Notes: a model not told the origin generated them from the sequence alone. A DNA stretch of 64,000 nucleotides from Spirochaetales bacterium (GCA_027306915.1 DAHUYW010000008.1:69728-133727), one strand, 5' to 3'. Shown: positions 38,397 to 49,725, counted from the stretch's first letter. Made by a program: numbers and translations.

Positions 38397-38705
38397 TTAC
38401 TGCTTGATCTCGACGTCCACGCCAGCGGGCAGCTCGAGCCTCATGAGCGCGTCCATCACCGCCGAGGAGGGTTCGAGGATGTCAATCAGCCGCTTGTGCG
38501 TGCGCATCTCGAATTGCTCGCGCGACTTCTTATTGACATGGGGAGACCGCAAGACCGTGTACTTGTTGATGCGCGTCGGCAATGGGATCGGTCCCGCCAC
38601 CTTCGCGCCCGCCTTTGCCACGGTCTGGACGATTGCCTTCGCGCTTTGATCGATCAGCTCGACGTCGAAGCCGCGCAGCCTCACCCGGATTCTGTCCCTG
38701 GCCAT
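38397..38705 (-). CDS. rpsJ: 30S ribosomal protein S10 (NusE)
   Basis: 102 residues: [40 protein letters not shown] and [16 protein letters not shown]. Two ATG codons lie in tandem (38708, 38705); GGAGGA is only about 2 bases before the first, so the second is preferred. S10 also couples NusG-bound RNA polymerase to the ribosome. First of the S10 cluster proper; a hairpin with a T-rich run precedes it. Confidence 0.97.
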   Translation of the reverse strand: MARDRIRVRLRGFDVELIDQSAKAIVQTVAKAGAKVAGPIPLPTRINKYTVLRSPHVNKKSREQFEMRTHKRLIDILEPSSAVMDALMRLELPAGVDVEIKQ

Positions 38706-38714
38706 CATTCCTCC

Positions 38715-38750
38715 AAAAAATAGGTCCCGCCGCCCGCGGGCAGTGGGACC
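38715..38750 (-). terminator. Hairpin with T-run between tuf and rpsJ (attenuator/terminator)
   Basis: On the minus strand a long GC stem, GGTCCC ... GGGACC (38723-38750) with further pairing inside (CTGCCC/GGGCGG), is followed by TATTTTTT (38715-38722). It lies between the tuf stop and the rpsJ ribosome-binding site, so it could partly stop transcription and set the EF-Tu to ribosomal-protein ratio. The GGCGGGACCTATTT end is shared with the hairpin after rpoC. Confidence 0.7.
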
Positions 38751-38757
38751 CACCCTT

Positions 38758-39948
38758 TCACTCTACGATCTCGGTAACCTGGCCGCTTGCGACGGTGCGG
38801 CCGCCCTCGCGGATTGCGAAGCGCAGCCCCTTCTCCATCGCGATCGGATGAATGAGCTCGACGTTGACTTCGGTGTGATCGCCCGGCATGATCATCTGCT
38901 TCTCTGCGGGGAGCGTGACCGTCCCGGTGATGTCGGTCGTCCGGAAGTAGAACTGAGGCCGATAGCCGCTAAAGAACGGCGAGTGGCGCCCTCCCTCTTC
39001 CTTGGTCAGGCAGTAAATGCTTCCCTTGAACTTCTTGTGCGGGGTGATGGAACCCGGCTTCGCAAGGACCTGCCCACGCTCGACGTCGTTCTTCTCAATG
39101 CCGCGGAGGAGGGTACCGATGTTGTCGCCCGCCTGCCCCTGATCGAGGAGCTTGTTGAACATCTCGACGCCCGTTACTACCGTGCTCTTGGTGTCGCGAA
39201 TGCCGACGATCTCGACAGTGTCGCCGACCTTCACGATTCCGCGATCCACTCTTCCGGTGACGACGGTTCCTCGTCCCTGAATTGAGAAGATGTCTTCGAT
39301 CGGCATCAGGAAGGGCTGATCGATGGCACGCACCGGCAGCGGGAAGTAGGAGTCCATGGCCTCCAGGAGCTCTTTGATGCACTTGGTCTTGCTCTCATCG
39401 TCCGGATGCTCCATGGCCTCAAAGGCCGATCCCTTGACGATAGGCGTCGTGTCACCGGGGAAGCCCTGGCTGTTGAGAAGATCCTTGATCTCCTGCTCGA
39501 CCAGCTCGATAAGCTCCGGGTCGTCCACCTGATCGGTCTTGTTCAAGAAGACAAGAATGGAGGGCACGCCCACCTGACGGGCCAGAAGCACATGCTCGCG
39601 GGTCTGCGGCATGACGCTGTCCGGCGCCGAAACAACGAGGACCGCTCCGTCCATCTGGGCGGCGCCCGTGATCATGTTCTTGATATAGTCGGCATGTCCG
39701 GGGCAGTCCACGTGGGCATAGTGCCGTTTGTCGGTCTGATACTCCACGTGACGGGTATTGATGGTGATGCCGCGCGCCTTTTCCTCGGGCGCGTTGTCGA
39801 TATCTTCGTACTTCATCACCTTATCGCCGTACAGCCTTCCGCAGTACATGGTGATTGCGGCAGTGAGGGTCGTCTTTCCATGATCGACATGGCCGATCGT
39901 ACCAACGTTAATGTGTGGCTTCGTCCTTTCAAACTTTTCCTTAGCCAT
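38758..39948 (-). CDS. tuf: Elongation factor Tu
   Basis: 396 residues. G1 GHVDHGKT, G2 RGITI, G3 DCPGH, G4 NKTD; domains 2 and 3 with [13 protein letters not shown] and [13 protein letters not shown]. It delivers aminoacyl-tRNA to the ribosome. Two ATG codons lie in tandem (39951, 39948); GGAGG abuts the first, so the second is preferred. Placed directly ahead of rpsJ, with its own promoter about 430 bases upstream. fusA, normally between rpsG and tuf, is absent. Confidence 0.98.
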   Translation of the reverse strand: MAKEKFERTKPHINVGTIGHVDHGKTTLTAAITMYCGRLYGDKVMKYEDIDNAPEEKARGITINTRHVEYQTDKRHYAHVDCPGHADYIKNMITGAAQMDGAVLVVSAPDSVMPQTREHVLLARQVGVPSILVFLNKTDQVDDPELIELVEQEIKDLLNSQGFPGDTTPIVKGSAFEAMEHPDDESKTKCIKELLEAMDSYFPLPVRAIDQPFLMPIEDIFSIQGRGTVVTGRVDRGIVKVGDTVEIVGIRDTKSTVVTGVEMFNKLLDQGQAGDNIGTLLRGIEKNDVERGQVLAKPGSITPHKKFKGSIYCLTKEEGGRHSPFFSGYRPQFYFRTTDITGTVTLPAEKQMIMPGDHTEVNVELIHPIAMEKGLRFAIREGGRTVASGQVTEIVE

Positions 39949-40440
39949 CATCTCCTCCTTGTGATAATCTCACACGGTCCATACAGACCAACGTTAGACG
40001 GGAAGGACAGAACAACGCTCCCTCGCCCGTTCTCAAAACCCGTAGCGTAGCCCATGGCCACAGGGAAGCCGCTTGGCATCCCGATAACCACGCTCCTGAC
40101 CGGGTTCGCAACAAACAATGTCCGCTCTCGGTCCCATGCCACGGGGAGCCACGAGAGCGCTCCTGACCGTTTGGTATGTCTCTCGACTGGATTTAGGTAG
40201 GATGGACAGCCATGCAGAGCGAGCTATCGGCCCGCTTTTCATACTATTGCGTTATCAACAACAGCACGCCGGCTTGCACCACCTTACCATCCTGCAGCCG
40301 CCCCTCCGGGACCGCCGCCCATTCACGTTCAAGGATGATTGGTTTGGCCAAACAAGCCCTTGATCCTTACCGTTACAAGCGACTACTATACTCGATTGTC
40401 TTCAAAGGTTCAAGTACCCAGCGCGAAAACAAACGAGTCG
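39949..40440 (-). promoter_or_regulatory. Long structured leader between rpsG and tuf
   Basis: A 490-base gap with no convincing gene, placed where fusA usually is. It holds a promoter (40385-40413), a hairpin with an 8-bp perfect stem CGCTCTCG/CGAGAGCG (40123-40130 with 40152-40159, inner CCC/GGG), and a 12-base direct repeat CGCTCCTGACCG (40091-40102 and 40158-40169). A TGTGA-N5-TCACA palindrome (39960-39974) lies just before the tuf ribosome site. Small ORFs here have no recognisable product. Together this looks like a regulatory leader for EF-Tu and possibly the S10 cluster. Confidence 0.55.
40385..40413 (-). promoter_or_regulatory. Sigma70-type promoter upstream of tuf
   Basis: On the minus strand TTGAAC (40408-40413), a 17-base spacer and TATAGT (40385-40390). 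Predicted start near 40378, giving a leader of about 430 bases to the tuf ATG. Confidence 0.6.
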
Positions 40441-40911
40441 TTACCACCGGTAGTGCGCGAAGGCCTTGTTCGCTTCGGCCATCCGGTGCGTGTCCTCCTT
40501 CTTCTTGAAGGCGGTGCCGGTGTTGTTGAACGCGTCCAGAAGCTCCGCCGCAAGCTTGTCACCCATCGATTTGCCGCCGCGGTCGCGGGCTGCCTGAATG
40601 ATCCAGCGCATCCCGAGGGCCTCGCGCCTCTTGTCGCGGATCTCGATGGGGACCTGATAGGTGGAGCCTCCCACGCGGCGAGACTTCACCTCCACCAGGG
40701 GCTTCACGTTTTCGATCGCTTTCAGGAAGACCGCAAGCGGCTCTTCCTTGCTCTTGGCCTTCAGCCCCTCAAAGGCATCATAGACGATTCGGGTACAGAT
40801 CGACTTCTTGCCATGGACCATCATCCGGGTGATGAATTTCGCCACGACGAGGCTCCCGTACCTCGCGTCGCCCACCATCTCGCGCTTCGGCGCTTCCTTT
40901 CTTCTTGACAT
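40441..40911 (-). CDS. rpsG: 30S ribosomal protein S7
   Basis: 156 residues, the usual length. [60 protein letters not shown] and [20 protein letters not shown] are diagnostic. Nucleates assembly of the 30S head. Follows rpsL by 28 bases; no fusA follows. Confidence 0.98.
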   Translation of the reverse strand: MSRRKEAPKREMVGDARYGSLVVAKFITRMMVHGKKSICTRIVYDAFEGLKAKSKEEPLAVFLKAIENVKPLVEVKSRRVGGSTYQVPIEIRDKRREALGMRWIIQAARDRGGKSMGDKLAAELLDAFNNTGTAFKKKEDTHRMAEANKAFAHYRW

Positions 40912-40939
40912 CTGCGGTGATCCTCTTTTTGCGCGCCGC

Positions 40940-41314
40940 TTACGCCTTCGGCTTCTTGGCTCCGTACTTGGAGCGTCCGCGCTTGCGGTCCTCTACCCCG
41001 AGAGTGTCCTTCGCGCCGCGAATAATGTGATAGCGGACGCCGGGGAGATCCTTCACTCGTCCACCTCGAATGAGAACAACCGAGTGCTCTTGGAGGTTGT
41101 GGCCAATCCCGGGGATGTAGGCGGTTACTTCAATTCCATTCGAAAGGCGTACCCGCGCCACTTTGCGCAGCGCTGAGTTCGGCTTCTTCGGCGTGACCGT
41201 CATGACGCGCGTGCACACCCCTCGTTTCTGCGGGCAAGAGGATAGCGCCGGCGCCTTGGTCTTGGCGGTGGCTTTCTCGCGCCCCTTACGGACAAGCTGA
41301 TTTATCGTCGGCAT
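40940..41314 (-). CDS. rpsL: 30S ribosomal protein S12
   Basis: 124 residues. [40 protein letters not shown] and [20 protein letters not shown]. The lysines tied to streptomycin resistance (TPKKPNS and GRVKDLPG) are wild type. Controls decoding accuracy. A candidate promoter lies in the gap after rpoC. Confidence 0.98.
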   Translation of the reverse strand: MPTINQLVRKGREKATAKTKAPALSSCPQKRGVCTRVMTVTPKKPNSALRKVARVRLSNGIEVTAYIPGIGHNLQEHSVVLIRGGRVKDLPGVRYHIIRGAKDTLGVEDRKRGRSKYGAKKPKA

Positions 41315-41353
41315 CGGTTAGAAAGACTCCTCATACTGATCGGTGATTGAAAT

Positions 41354-41383
41354 AGGTCCCGCCACTGTAGCAAGGCGGGACCT
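41354..41383 (-). terminator. Perfect 10-bp hairpin between rpoC and rpsL
   Basis: AGGTCCCGCC/GGCGGGACCT (41354-41363 with 41374-41383, 10-base loop), followed on the minus strand by ATTTC. It is a weak terminator or attenuator. It overlaps the spacer and -10 of the candidate rpsL promoter, and its right arm plus ATTT repeats the one between tuf and rpsJ. Confidence 0.6.
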
Positions 41384-41392
41384 GACTGTCAA
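41364..41392 (-). promoter_or_regulatory. Candidate promoter of rpsL-rpsG
   Basis: On the minus strand a perfect TTGACA (41387-41392), a 17-base spacer and TACAGT (41364-41369, four of six). The boxes lie across the hairpin at 41354-41383. Predicted start near 41357, about 43 bases before the rpsL ATG. Confidence 0.5.
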
Positions 41393-41399
41393 GCGCCGG

Positions 41400-41425
41400 T
41401 AGGGCGGCCTGAGTCGACCGCCCTA
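41400..41425 (-). terminator. Hairpin spanning the rpoC stop codon
   Basis: TAGGGCGG/CCGCCCTA (41400-41407 with 41418-41425) includes the rpoC TAG. No T-run follows, so it is more likely a processing or stability element than a full terminator. Confidence 0.4.
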
Positions 41426-44400
41426 CTCTTCGCTCTTCTCTTCCTCGGCCGTCGCCGCCGCGACGGTCTCGGCCTCGGGCTCGGCTTCCACATCCATGTC
41501 GACGTCGCCCTCGTATTGAGTCGCTTCCTCTCGCTCCCTCGCAGCCTTGCGGGCCTCGAGGATGCTCTGGATCGAGGCGTCGAGATCCTCACTCGTCTCG
41601 TCAAAGAGCTTGATGTTGCGATAGATCCTCTTGCCGGTCCCTGCGGGGATGAGATGGCCGATAATGATGTTCTCCTTCAATCCCCTGAGCTCGTCCACGC
41701 TCCCTGCTATCGCGGCATTGGTAAGCACCTTGGTCGTCTCCTGGAAGGAGGCCGCCGACAGGAAGGAATCGATATTGAGCGAGGCTCGGGTAATCCCGAG
41801 GAGGAGCGGCCGAGCGACCGCGGGCTGACCGCCCTCGCGCATCACCCGCTGGTTTTCCTCGTGGAATTTGTATTTGTCGACATGGTGCCCATAGATGAAG
41901 TTCGTGTCGCCGACGCGGACTATCTCAACCTTGCGCATCATCTGGCGAATGATGACGCCTATGTGCTTGTCGTTGATGTTCACGCCCTGGAGCCGGTAGA
42001 CCTCCTGGATCTCATCGACGAGCCAGCCCTGAAGGGCATTTTCCCCGAGGATATGGAGAATATCGTGGGGATCGGTCGCCCCGTCGCACAGCGGCTCGCC
42101 GGCGACGACGTCGTCGCCGTCACGCACGAGGAGGTGCTTGCCCATCGATACGAAGTGCTTGGTCTCCCTTCCATAGGTGTCTTCCACCACGATGACCCGT
42201 TTGCCCTTGGCGATCCCCTTGAACTTCACCTTTCCGCTGATGAGGGCAAGTACCGCGGGATTCTTCGGGCGACGAGCCTCGAAGAGCTCACCTACCCTCG
42301 GTAGGCCTCCCGTGATGTCGCGGGTCTTTACGCTCTCCTTAAGGAGCTTGGCGAGAGTGCGCCCTCTGTTCACCTTGTCCCCCTGCTCGACGCTCAGATA
42401 GGCAGCGCCAGGCAGGAAGTAGGTAGCGAGATCATTGCCTTTGCCGTCGGTGATGACCATCCGCGGCTGGAGGCTTTCGAGCGAAAACTCGGTTATCTTC
42501 TTCTCGATGTTGCCCGTGTCCTCGTTTATCTCTTCCTTAAGCGTGGTACCGAGGACTATGTCCTCGAACTTCACGATTCCGTCCACCTCGGAGATGATCG
42601 GCTCGGAGAAGGGATCGAAGACCGCGATCGACTCCTGGGCCTCGACTATGTCGCCGACCTTCTTGAGCAGGGCCGAACCGTTTCGAACCTCGATCTTCTG
42701 GTCTTGGGCGATGAGGAGAATCTCTTTGCCGCGGATGGAGACATAGGCAACGTCAGTCGTCTTTATCTCCTCCTTGCCGCGCTTCACGATGGTCTCGCCG
42801 GTGATGACCCGCTGGCCGTCGGTAACGAGCACCTTGTCCCGCGGCTCCTCGGGGATTCGCTTTAGGATCTTCGACACGATGAGATGGCCCTTCCGCGTGA
42901 AGAGCACCTCGCCGTTCTCGAGCTTAACCGTGTTGCCGACAACCTGCTTCACGAGTATCGGATACTTCAGGTAGATCCGGTTCTCCTCGCTCACCTTCGT
43001 CGCAGCCCCTCCAATATGGAAGGTTCTCATCGTGAGCTGGGTTCCCGGCTGGCCGATCGATTGGGCCGCGATGATCCCGACCGCCTCGCCGATCTCGACG
43101 GAGCGATTGGTAGCGAGATTTCTTCCGTAGCACTTGCGGCAGACGCCATGCTTCGCCTCACAGGTGAGCACGGTGCGAATCCTCACGGTTTCGATACCGA
43201 CCGATTCGATGTATTCGGCAATCTCGTCGGTGATCTCCTCGTTTATGTCGATGATCACCTCGCCGGTAATGGGGTGCTTGACCCGCTCCAGCGTAAAGCG
43301 TCCCTGGAGGCGGTCGGCAAGAGACTCGACGATCTCCTCGCCGTCCTTTATCGCGCTGATGTCGTTGCCGTTGATGGTTCCGCAGTCCTCCTCATTGACG
43401 ACGACGTCCTGCGCAATGTCGACCAGCCTTCGGGTGAGATATCCGGCGTCGGCAGTTTTCAGCGCGGTGTCGGCGAGTCCCTTGCGGGCGCCGTTGGTGG
43501 AGATGAAGAACTCGATGATCGAGAGCCCCTCTTTGAAATTCGCGCGGATGGGCAGCTCGATGATGTCGCCGGACGGCTTAGCCATGAGGCCTCGCATGCC
43601 GGCAAGCTGGCGAATCTGAGTCCGGCTTCCTCGCGCGCCGGAGTCCGCCATCATGTATACCGGGTTGAATCCCTCTCGGTCCTCCCGCAGGGTTCTCATG
43701 AGGACATTGGTCAGGTCCTCGTTAGTCTTGCTCCAGACCTCGATGACGCGGTTGTAGCGCTCCTCCTGGGTAATGTGGCCTTGGAGGTACTGCTGCTGAA
43801 TCTCCTCGACCTTCTGATTGGCGCTGTCGATCATCGCGGTCTTGTCTTTCGGGATGATGATGTCATCCATCCCGATGGTCGCGCCGAAGACCGTGGCATA
43901 CTTGAAGCCGAGATTCTTCACCTGATCGAGCATCTCGACGGTGACGGAGGGGCCGTGATCCTTGTAGCACTTGGCGACGAGATTTCGCAGCTCCTTGTCT
44001 CCGAGGGCGTAGTTGATGTAGCCGATTTCCTTCGGCATGGCGGAATTGAAGATGATCCTTCCTGGGGTAGTCTCGAGCCACGCACCGTCGCGGCGCACCT
44101 TAATCATGGCATTGTAGTCGACGGCCCTCACCTCGAGAGCCATGATCACCTCGTCGACTCCCGAATAGCTCTTGTTTTCACCCTTCGCGCCCTTTCGGCT
44201 GCGGGTGAGGTAGTTTATCCCGAGAACCATGTCCTGCGACGGGAAGACGATCGGCGTGCCGTTTGCCGGGTTGAGGAGGTTGTTCGCCGAGAGCATGAGC
44301 ATCCAGCACTCGATCTGGGCCGCCTGAGTAAGCGGTACATGGACCGCCATCTGGTCGCCGTCGAAGTCCGCGTTGTAGGCATGGCAGACCAGCGGATGCA

Positions 44401-45712
44401 GCTTTATCGCCTTTCCCTCCACCAAAATCGGCTCGAAAGCCTGGATCCCGAGGCGATGGAGGGTCGGAGCACGGTTCAGGAGCACCGGATGCTCGCGGAC
44501 GACATCGTCGAGGACCGCCCACACCTCCGGCGTCTCCTGCTCCACCAGGGTCTTCGCCTTCTTGATGTTATAGACCACGTCCTTCTCGACGAGCTTCTTC
44601 ATGATGAAGGGCTTGTACAGCTCGAGGGCCATCTTCGTCGGGAGCCCGCACTGATGGAGCTGAAGCTCGGGTCCGACCACGATGACGCTGCGGCCGGAAT
44701 AATCGACGCGCTTGCCGAGCAGGTTCTGCCGGAAGCGCCCCTGCTTGCCTTTCAGCATGTCCGACAGCGACTTCAAGGGACGATTGGAGGCGCCCTTCAC
44801 GACGCGCTTCTTCTTCGAGTTGTCGAAGAGGGCGTCGACCGCCTCCTGGAGCATGCGCTTTTCGTTGCGGATGATAATGTCGGGGGCGTTCAAAGCCATG
44901 AGCCGCTTCAATCGGTTGTTGCGGTTGATCACGCGGCGGTAGAGATCGTTCAGATCCGAGGTGGCGAAGCGTCCGCCATCGAGCTGAACCATGGGGCGCA
45001 GCTCAGGCGGAATGACCGGAATCACGTCAAGGATCATCCACTCGGGCTTGTTCCCGGAGTCGCGGAAGTTCTCGACGATTTCTATGCGCTTCAGGAGGCG
45101 CTTGTCCGCCTTCGCCCCCTTCTGCACCATCTTTGCACGCAGCTCAATGGAAAGGGCGTCCAGATCGAGGTTCTCGAGCAGGGTGCGAATCGCCTCGGCG
45201 CCGATGCCGGCAGTGAAGCTTTGGCCGTAGCGCTCGCGGGCCTCGAGGTATTCCTCCTCCGAGAGGAGATCCATCTGCTTCAAATCGGTGTCGCCCGCGT
45301 CGATGACGATATACTTCTCATAGTAGAGGATCGAACGAAGCGAGGCGATCGAGAGGTCGAGCAGGAGCCCCATCCGGGAGGGAACGGAGCGGTAGTACCA
45401 GATGTGGGATACCGGGGATGCGAGCTCGATGTGCCCCATCCGCTCTCGGCGGACCTTGAAGTGGGTCACCTCTACTCCGCAGCGATCGCAGATCACGCCT
45501 TTATACCGAATCGACTTGAACTTGCCGCAGTAGCACTCCCACTCCTTGGTGGTCCCGAAGATGCGCTCGCAAAACAGTCCATCCTTCTCCGGACGAAGGG
45601 TGCGATAGTTGATAGTTTCGGGCTTCTTCACCTCACCGTACGACCACGCCCGAATCTGCTCCGGGGAGGCGAGGCGAATCATTATGTTATCGAAGTCCTG
45701 CAAATCTCTCAT
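41423..45712 (-). CDS. rpoC: DNA-directed RNA polymerase subunit beta'
   Basis: 1429 residues. N-terminal zinc ribbon with Cys60, Cys62, Cys75, Cys78; catalytic loop [12 protein letters not shown] (about 445-456); second zinc site [19 protein letters not shown]; trigger-loop and jaw regions complete ([20 protein letters not shown]). The C terminus ends in an extra acidic tail ([20 protein letters not shown], then EEEKSEE). Fourteen bases after rpoB. Confidence 0.99.
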   Translation of the reverse strand: MRDLQDFDNIMIRLASPEQIRAWSYGEVKKPETINYRTLRPEKDGLFCERIFGTTKEWECYCGKFKSIRYKGVICDRCGVEVTHFKVRRERMGHIELASPVSHIWYYRSVPSRMGLLLDLSIASLRSILYYEKYIVIDAGDTDLKQMDLLSEEEYLEARERYGQSFTAGIGAEAIRTLLENLDLDALSIELRAKMVQKGAKADKRLLKRIEIVENFRDSGNKPEWMILDVIPVIPPELRPMVQLDGGRFATSDLNDLYRRVINRNNRLKRLMALNAPDIIIRNEKRMLQEAVDALFDNSKKKRVVKGASNRPLKSLSDMLKGKQGRFRQNLLGKRVDYSGRSVIVVGPELQLHQCGLPTKMALELYKPFIMKKLVEKDVVYNIKKAKTLVEQETPEVWAVLDDVVREHPVLLNRAPTLHRLGIQAFEPILVEGKAIKLHPLVCHAYNADFDGDQMAVHVPLTQAAQIECWMLMLSANNLLNPANGTPIVFPSQDMVLGINYLTRSRKGAKGENKSYSGVDEVIMALEVRAVDYNAMIKVRRDGAWLETTPGRIIFNSAMPKEIGYINYALGDKELRNLVAKCYKDHGPSVTVEMLDQVKNLGFKYATVFGATIGMDDIIIPKDKTAMIDSANQKVEEIQQQYLQGHITQEERYNRVIEVWSKTNEDLTNVLMRTLREDREGFNPVYMMADSGARGSRTQIRQLAGMRGLMAKPSGDIIELPIRANFKEGLSIIEFFISTNGARKGLADTALKTADAGYLTRRLVDIAQDVVVNEEDCGTINGNDISAIKDGEEIVESLADRLQGRFTLERVKHPITGEVIIDINEEITDEIAEYIESVGIETVRIRTVLTCEAKHGVCRKCYGRNLATNRSVEIGEAVGIIAAQSIGQPGTQLTMRTFHIGGAATKVSEENRIYLKYPILVKQVVGNTVKLENGEVLFTRKGHLIVSKILKRIPEEPRDKVLVTDGQRVITGETIVKRGKEEIKTTDVAYVSIRGKEILLIAQDQKIEVRNGSALLKKVGDIVEAQESIAVFDPFSEPIISEVDGIVKFEDIVLGTTLKEEINEDTGNIEKKITEFSLESLQPRMVITDGKGNDLATYFLPGAAYLSVEQGDKVNRGRTLAKLLKESVKTRDITGGLPRVGELFEARRPKNPAVLALISGKVKFKGIAKGKRVIVVEDTYGRETKHFVSMGKHLLVRDGDDVVAGEPLCDGATDPHDILHILGENALQGWLVDEIQEVYRLQGVNINDKHIGVIIRQMMRKVEIVRVGDTNFIYGHHVDKYKFHEENQRVMREGGQPAVARPLLLGITRASLNIDSFLSAASFQETTKVLTNAAIAGSVDELRGLKENIIIGHLIPAGTGKRIYRNIKLFDETSEDLDASIQSILEARKAAREREEATQYEGDVDMDVEAEPEAETVAAATAEEEKSEE

Positions 45713-45726
45713 TGTATGACGTCTCC

Positions 45727-48700
45727 CTAAAACTGGCTGCCCTGACGGCTAATCAGCTCTTCATCCCGTTCAGTGAGCGGGATCTTCTTGCCGCGGGAGT
45801 CGTAGATCGAGATATCGAGGGCCAGCCCTCGAAGCTCCTGTACCAGCACGTTGAAAGACTCGGGGATACCCGCGGCCGAAGCCGGCTCTCCCTTCACTAT
45901 GCTTTCGTAGATCTTGGCTCGTCCGGTCATGTCATCAGACTTTATGGTTAGCAGCTCCTGGAGGGTGTTCGCCGCGCCGTAGGCCTCGAGCGCCCACACT
46001 TCCATCTCGCCCAGGCGCTGGCCGCCGAACTGAGCCTTGCCGCCCAGCGGCTGCTGGGTAACGAGCGAGTAGGGTCCGGTCGAGCGGGCGTGCATCTTGT
46101 CGTCGACCAAATGGTGAAGCTTCAGCATGTAGAGATAGCCGACGAAAACCGCGTTCTCCATCGGGATACCGGTCCTTCCGTCGTGAAGCGAAATCTTCGA
46201 TGAGGTCGGAAGCTGGGCTGCCTGAAGCTTTTCCTCGATCTGCTGGTTCGTGGCGGACTGGAAGACCGGCGTCGAATACCATTCGCCCAAGGCAAACCCG
46301 GCCCATCCCAGCTCGGTCTCCAGGATCTGGCCGAGGTTCATTCGCGATGGGACTCCGAGCGGGTTGAGGCAGATGTCGAGGGGAGTCCCGTCGTCCATGT
46401 AGGGCATGTCCTCCTCCGGGAGGATACGGGCCACGACGCCCTTGTTGCCGTGGCGGCCCGCCATCTTGTCGCCTTCCCGCAGCTTGCGCTTCGTCGCAAT
46501 GAGCACCTTCACCACCTCATCGACTCCCGGCGAGAGGTCGTCGCCCTCCGAGCGCTTCAGGCGCTGGACGTCGATGATCGTCCCGTCGATCCCGTGAGGA
46601 ACGCGCAAAGAAGTGTCGCGGACCTCCTTCGCTTTTTCGCCGAAGATCGAGTTGAGGAGCTTGAACTCAGGGGTGGTCTCGGTTTCCGACTTCGGGGTCA
46701 CCTTACCGACCAGGATGTAGCCTGACTGCACCTTGGCGCCGATGCGGACGATCCCTTCCTCATCGAGCTGCTCGAGAGACTTCTCGTTGGTGTTTGGAAT
46801 GTCGCGGGTGATCTTCTCCGGCCCGAGCTTGGTCTCCCGCACCTCGACCATGAACTCCTTGATGTGGATGGAGGTGAAGATGTCCTCTTTTACCACCTTC
46901 TCGGAGACGAGGATCGCGTCCTCGTAGTTGTAGCCGTTCCACGGCACGAAGCCGACCAACACGTTGCGCCCGAGGGCGAGCTCTCCGCTGTAGGTGGCGG
47001 GCCCGTCCGCGATAACCTGACCGGCGGCGACCTTCTGCCCCACCCGCACGAGGGGTTTCTGATTGAAGCAGGTGTCCTGGTTGGTGCGCTGGTACTTCAC
47101 CAGCGGGTAGTGGTCGCGCTCCTTCTTCGCCTCGTCCGGGATGATGGTGATAACCCGCGAGGTCACGTACTCCACGCTCCCAGAGCGCCGGGCCTTCGCA
47201 AGAACCCCGGAGTCGTATGCCGTCTTGCCTTCCATCCCGGTGCCGACGATGGGCGGCTCGGGAAAGACCAGCGGCACCGCCTGGCGCTGCATGTTGGAGC
47301 CCATGAGGGCGCGGTTCGCGTCGTCGTGCTCCAGGAAGGGGATGAGCGAGGTCGCAACCGAGATAACCTGCTTCGGGGAGACATCCATGTATTGAATTTC
47401 CGCCGGATCGCGGGTCACATAATCGCCGCCCTTCCGGGCCGAAACACGATTCGAGCGGAAGTTGCCCTTCTCGTCGATGGGGGCGTTTGCCTGGGCGATG
47501 AAGTACTTCTCCTCGTCCATCGCGGAGAGATATTCGATCTCCTTCGTCGCCTTCCCGTTCTTCACCTTGCGATAGGGGGTTTCCAGGAAGCCATACTCGT
47601 TCACCCGGGTGTAGTTCGCGAGCGAGACGATGAGGCCGATGTTCGGACCTTCGGGAGTCTCGATCGGGCACATCCGCCCGTAGTGGGAGTAGTGAACGTC
47701 GCGAACCTCGAAGCCGGCGCGATCCCGCGAGAGTCCGCCGGGGCCGAGGGCGTTCAGGCGGCGCTTGTGGGTAAGCTCGGAGAGGGGGTTTACCTGGTCC
47801 ATGAACTGCGAGAGCTGGCTCGAGCCGAAGAACTCCTTGATTGCCGCAACGATCGGCTTTATGGAGATGAGGTCCTGCGGCTTGACCGTGTCGGTCTCCT
47901 TCAGGGACATCCGCTCCTTCGCGATGCGCTCCATGCGGGTGAAGGCGGTCTTCAGCTGGTTGGCGAGAAGCTCGCCGACCGAGCGAATGCGTCGGTTGCC
48001 GAGATGGTCGATGTCGTCGACATTCGCCTCGCCAATGTACACCCGGATGAGGTAGAGCATCGTGTTTATGATGTCCTTCTTCGTGAGGGTGTGCGCCTCG
48101 GGGGGCGGGTCGTAGTCGAATTTCTTGTTCAGCTTGTAGCGCCCCACCTGGCCGAGGTCGTAGCGGCGGGAGCTGAAGAACATCGAGTTCAGATCCTTCT
48201 CCGCGCTCTCGAAGGTGATCGGCTCGCCGGGCATGATAACGGCATACACCGCGGCAAGGGCGTCCTCTTTCGACGGCTCATCCACGTCGGGATCGTCCTT
48301 CGTGAACTTGACCTCCTCCCGCTCGAAGCAGTTGAGGATGATATTCGAGTGGAGCGATTCGTCGTGATCCTGGTCGATCATCTCCACTTCCTTGATCTGG
48401 GAATGCAGGAGCTCGTCCACGTCGTGCGGATGGATCTTCTCGCCTGCGCGATAGAGCTTCTTCAGCTCCTCGCCACCCGCTGTGTAGACCGCCTTGGCAA
48501 AAACCTTGCCGACAAGCTTCTCCTTGTCCTCCCGTGAGTCCGAAACCTTGACGATCTGAGTCTTATAAAACAGCCCGATTATCTTTTCGCGCGTATCGAA
48601 GCCGAGGGCGCGCAGGAAGAGCGTCCCGAGTATTCTCTTCTTGCGATCGATCTTCGCGTAGATGAGCTCCTTCTTCTGATCGATCTCGAACTCAAGCCAC

Positions 48701-49221
48701 GATCCGCGGTAGGGTATGATCCGCGACGAGAATATCCCTTTCTCATGCGAGAAGATCACGCCCGGCGAGCGGTGGATTTGACTCACAACGACGCGCTCGG
48801 CCCCGTTGATGATGAAGGTACCCCGGTCGGTCATCAGCGGAATATCGCCGACGTAGATGTGCTTCTGCCGAATTTCCCCGGTCTCCTGGAAGATCAGGTT
48901 TATCCGTGCCTTGATCGGCACGGCGAAGGTAAGGCCCTTCTGCTTGCACTCGGCTTCGGTGAGCTTGATGTTCTCTTCGTCGAGGGTGTACTGAGTGTAC
49001 TCGAGCACCATGTCTCCGTTCGGGCTCTCGATTGGGAAGACGCTCTGGAACACCTCTTCCAGCCCCTGGCGGAGAAGCGGTTGCCCCAGCTTGAGCCTGT
49101 CGCGCTGGAGGAAGCGCTCGTACGAGGAGGTTTGAATGTCGACGAGATCTGGAAGGTCCATCACCTCGTGGAACTCCTTCCCGATGTAGACACGCTTAAT
49201 GGTGTCTCCTCTTTCAAGCAT
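45727..49221 (-). CDS. rpoB: DNA-directed RNA polymerase subunit beta
   Basis: 1164 residues from ATG 49221, which has a GGGGGG run about 5 bases upstream; the ORF extension to 49251 is not needed. All conserved blocks are present. Rifampicin pocket: [20 protein letters not shown] then [10 protein letters not shown]. Residue 490 is Asn where E. coli Ser531 sits, the change associated with natural rifampicin resistance in treponemes and other spirochaetes. Asp516 and His526 equivalents are unchanged. Preceded by a hairpin that may attenuate read-through from rplL. Confidence 0.99.
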   Translation of the reverse strand: MLERGDTIKRVYIGKEFHEVMDLPDLVDIQTSSYERFLQRDRLKLGQPLLRQGLEEVFQSVFPIESPNGDMVLEYTQYTLDEENIKLTEAECKQKGLTFAVPIKARINLIFQETGEIRQKHIYVGDIPLMTDRGTFIINGAERVVVSQIHRSPGVIFSHEKGIFSSRIIPYRGSWLEFEIDQKKELIYAKIDRKKRILGTLFLRALGFDTREKIIGLFYKTQIVKVSDSREDKEKLVGKVFAKAVYTAGGEELKKLYRAGEKIHPHDVDELLHSQIKEVEMIDQDHDESLHSNIILNCFEREEVKFTKDDPDVDEPSKEDALAAVYAVIMPGEPITFESAEKDLNSMFFSSRRYDLGQVGRYKLNKKFDYDPPPEAHTLTKKDIINTMLYLIRVYIGEANVDDIDHLGNRRIRSVGELLANQLKTAFTRMERIAKERMSLKETDTVKPQDLISIKPIVAAIKEFFGSSQLSQFMDQVNPLSELTHKRRLNALGPGGLSRDRAGFEVRDVHYSHYGRMCPIETPEGPNIGLIVSLANYTRVNEYGFLETPYRKVKNGKATKEIEYLSAMDEEKYFIAQANAPIDEKGNFRSNRVSARKGGDYVTRDPAEIQYMDVSPKQVISVATSLIPFLEHDDANRALMGSNMQRQAVPLVFPEPPIVGTGMEGKTAYDSGVLAKARRSGSVEYVTSRVITIIPDEAKKERDHYPLVKYQRTNQDTCFNQKPLVRVGQKVAAGQVIADGPATYSGELALGRNVLVGFVPWNGYNYEDAILVSEKVVKEDIFTSIHIKEFMVEVRETKLGPEKITRDIPNTNEKSLEQLDEEGIVRIGAKVQSGYILVGKVTPKSETETTPEFKLLNSIFGEKAKEVRDTSLRVPHGIDGTIIDVQRLKRSEGDDLSPGVDEVVKVLIATKRKLREGDKMAGRHGNKGVVARILPEEDMPYMDDGTPLDICLNPLGVPSRMNLGQILETELGWAGFALGEWYSTPVFQSATNQQIEEKLQAAQLPTSSKISLHDGRTGIPMENAVFVGYLYMLKLHHLVDDKMHARSTGPYSLVTQQPLGGKAQFGGQRLGEMEVWALEAYGAANTLQELLTIKSDDMTGRAKIYESIVKGEPASAAGIPESFNVLVQELRGLALDISIYDSRGKKIPLTERDEELISRQGSQF

Positions 49222-49246
49222 GGTTACCCCCCTGATAAAAGAATAC

Positions 49247-49273
49247 ACCACCGAGACATAGTGCCTCGGTGGT
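49247..49273 (-). terminator. Attenuator-like hairpin between rplL and rpoB
   Basis: A 9-bp stem ACCACCGAG/CTCGGTGGT (49247-49255 with 49265-49273), followed on the minus strand by TGTATTCTTTTATC. The position matches the partial terminator known between rplL and rpoB in E. coli, which lowers polymerase relative to ribosomal-protein output. Confidence 0.6.
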
Positions 49274-49313
49274 TGTGCGAGTCAAGCGAGATTGTTCTAA
49301 AAATGAGGCGTCT

Positions 49314-49709
49314 TTACTTAACTTCAACTACTGCGCCGGCCGCCTCGAGCTTATCCTTGATCGACTTGGCTTCGTCCTTGTTGACGGCCGATTTCACGGT
49401 CTTGCCGCCGGCCTCCACCAAATCCTTCGCCTCTTTGAGTCCGAGCCCCGTAATGGCGCGGACCTCCTTGATGACGGCGATTTTCTTCGCCTCTTCAAAG
49501 CTCTTCAGGATCACGTCGAACTCGGTCTGCTCTTCGGCAGCAGCTCCTCCGTCGCCAGCTCCTGCGCCCGCCGGCGCGGCCGCAATCGCAACCGGCGCCG
49601 CGGCCGTTACTCCGAACTTCTCTTCCATCGCCTTCACGAGCTCGGAGACCTCAAGCACCGTCATACCCGCAATCGCGTCCAGTACCTGATCCTTCGTCAA
49701 CGTAGCCAT
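49314..49709 (-). CDS. rplL: 50S ribosomal protein L7/L12
   Basis: 131 residues. N-terminal dimerisation helices ([20 protein letters not shown]), Ala/Gly-rich hinge (about 35-58), C-terminal domain with [20 protein letters not shown] and [24 protein letters not shown] [20 protein letters not shown]. Multi-copy stalk protein that recruits elongation factors. Separated from rplJ by 142 bases carrying tandem hairpin repeats. Confidence 0.98.
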   Translation of the reverse strand: MATLTKDQVLDAIAGMTVLEVSELVKAMEEKFGVTAAAPVAIAAAPAGAGAGDGGAAAEEQTEFDVILKSFEEAKKIAVIKEVRAITGLGLKEAKDLVEAGGKTVKSAVNKDEAKSIKDKLEAAGAVVEVK

Positions 49710-49725
49710 ATTACCTTCTCCTTGT

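Noticed and set aside
39960..39974. TGTGA-N5-TCACA palindrome before tuf as a CRP-type operator
   Set aside because: The spacing is one base short of the CRP site and it lies at the ribosome-binding site, far from the promoter; kept only as part of the leader description.
40118..40363. Small open frames in the rpsG-tuf gap as genes
   Set aside because: No ribosome sites, no family resemblance, and overlap with hairpin and repeat structure; no EF-G-like motif seen either.
42884..45730. 948-codon open frame antisense to rpoC (plus strand)
   Set aside because: It mirrors the codon pattern of a GC-rich gene; the product has no recognisable domain and rpoC on the other strand is certain.
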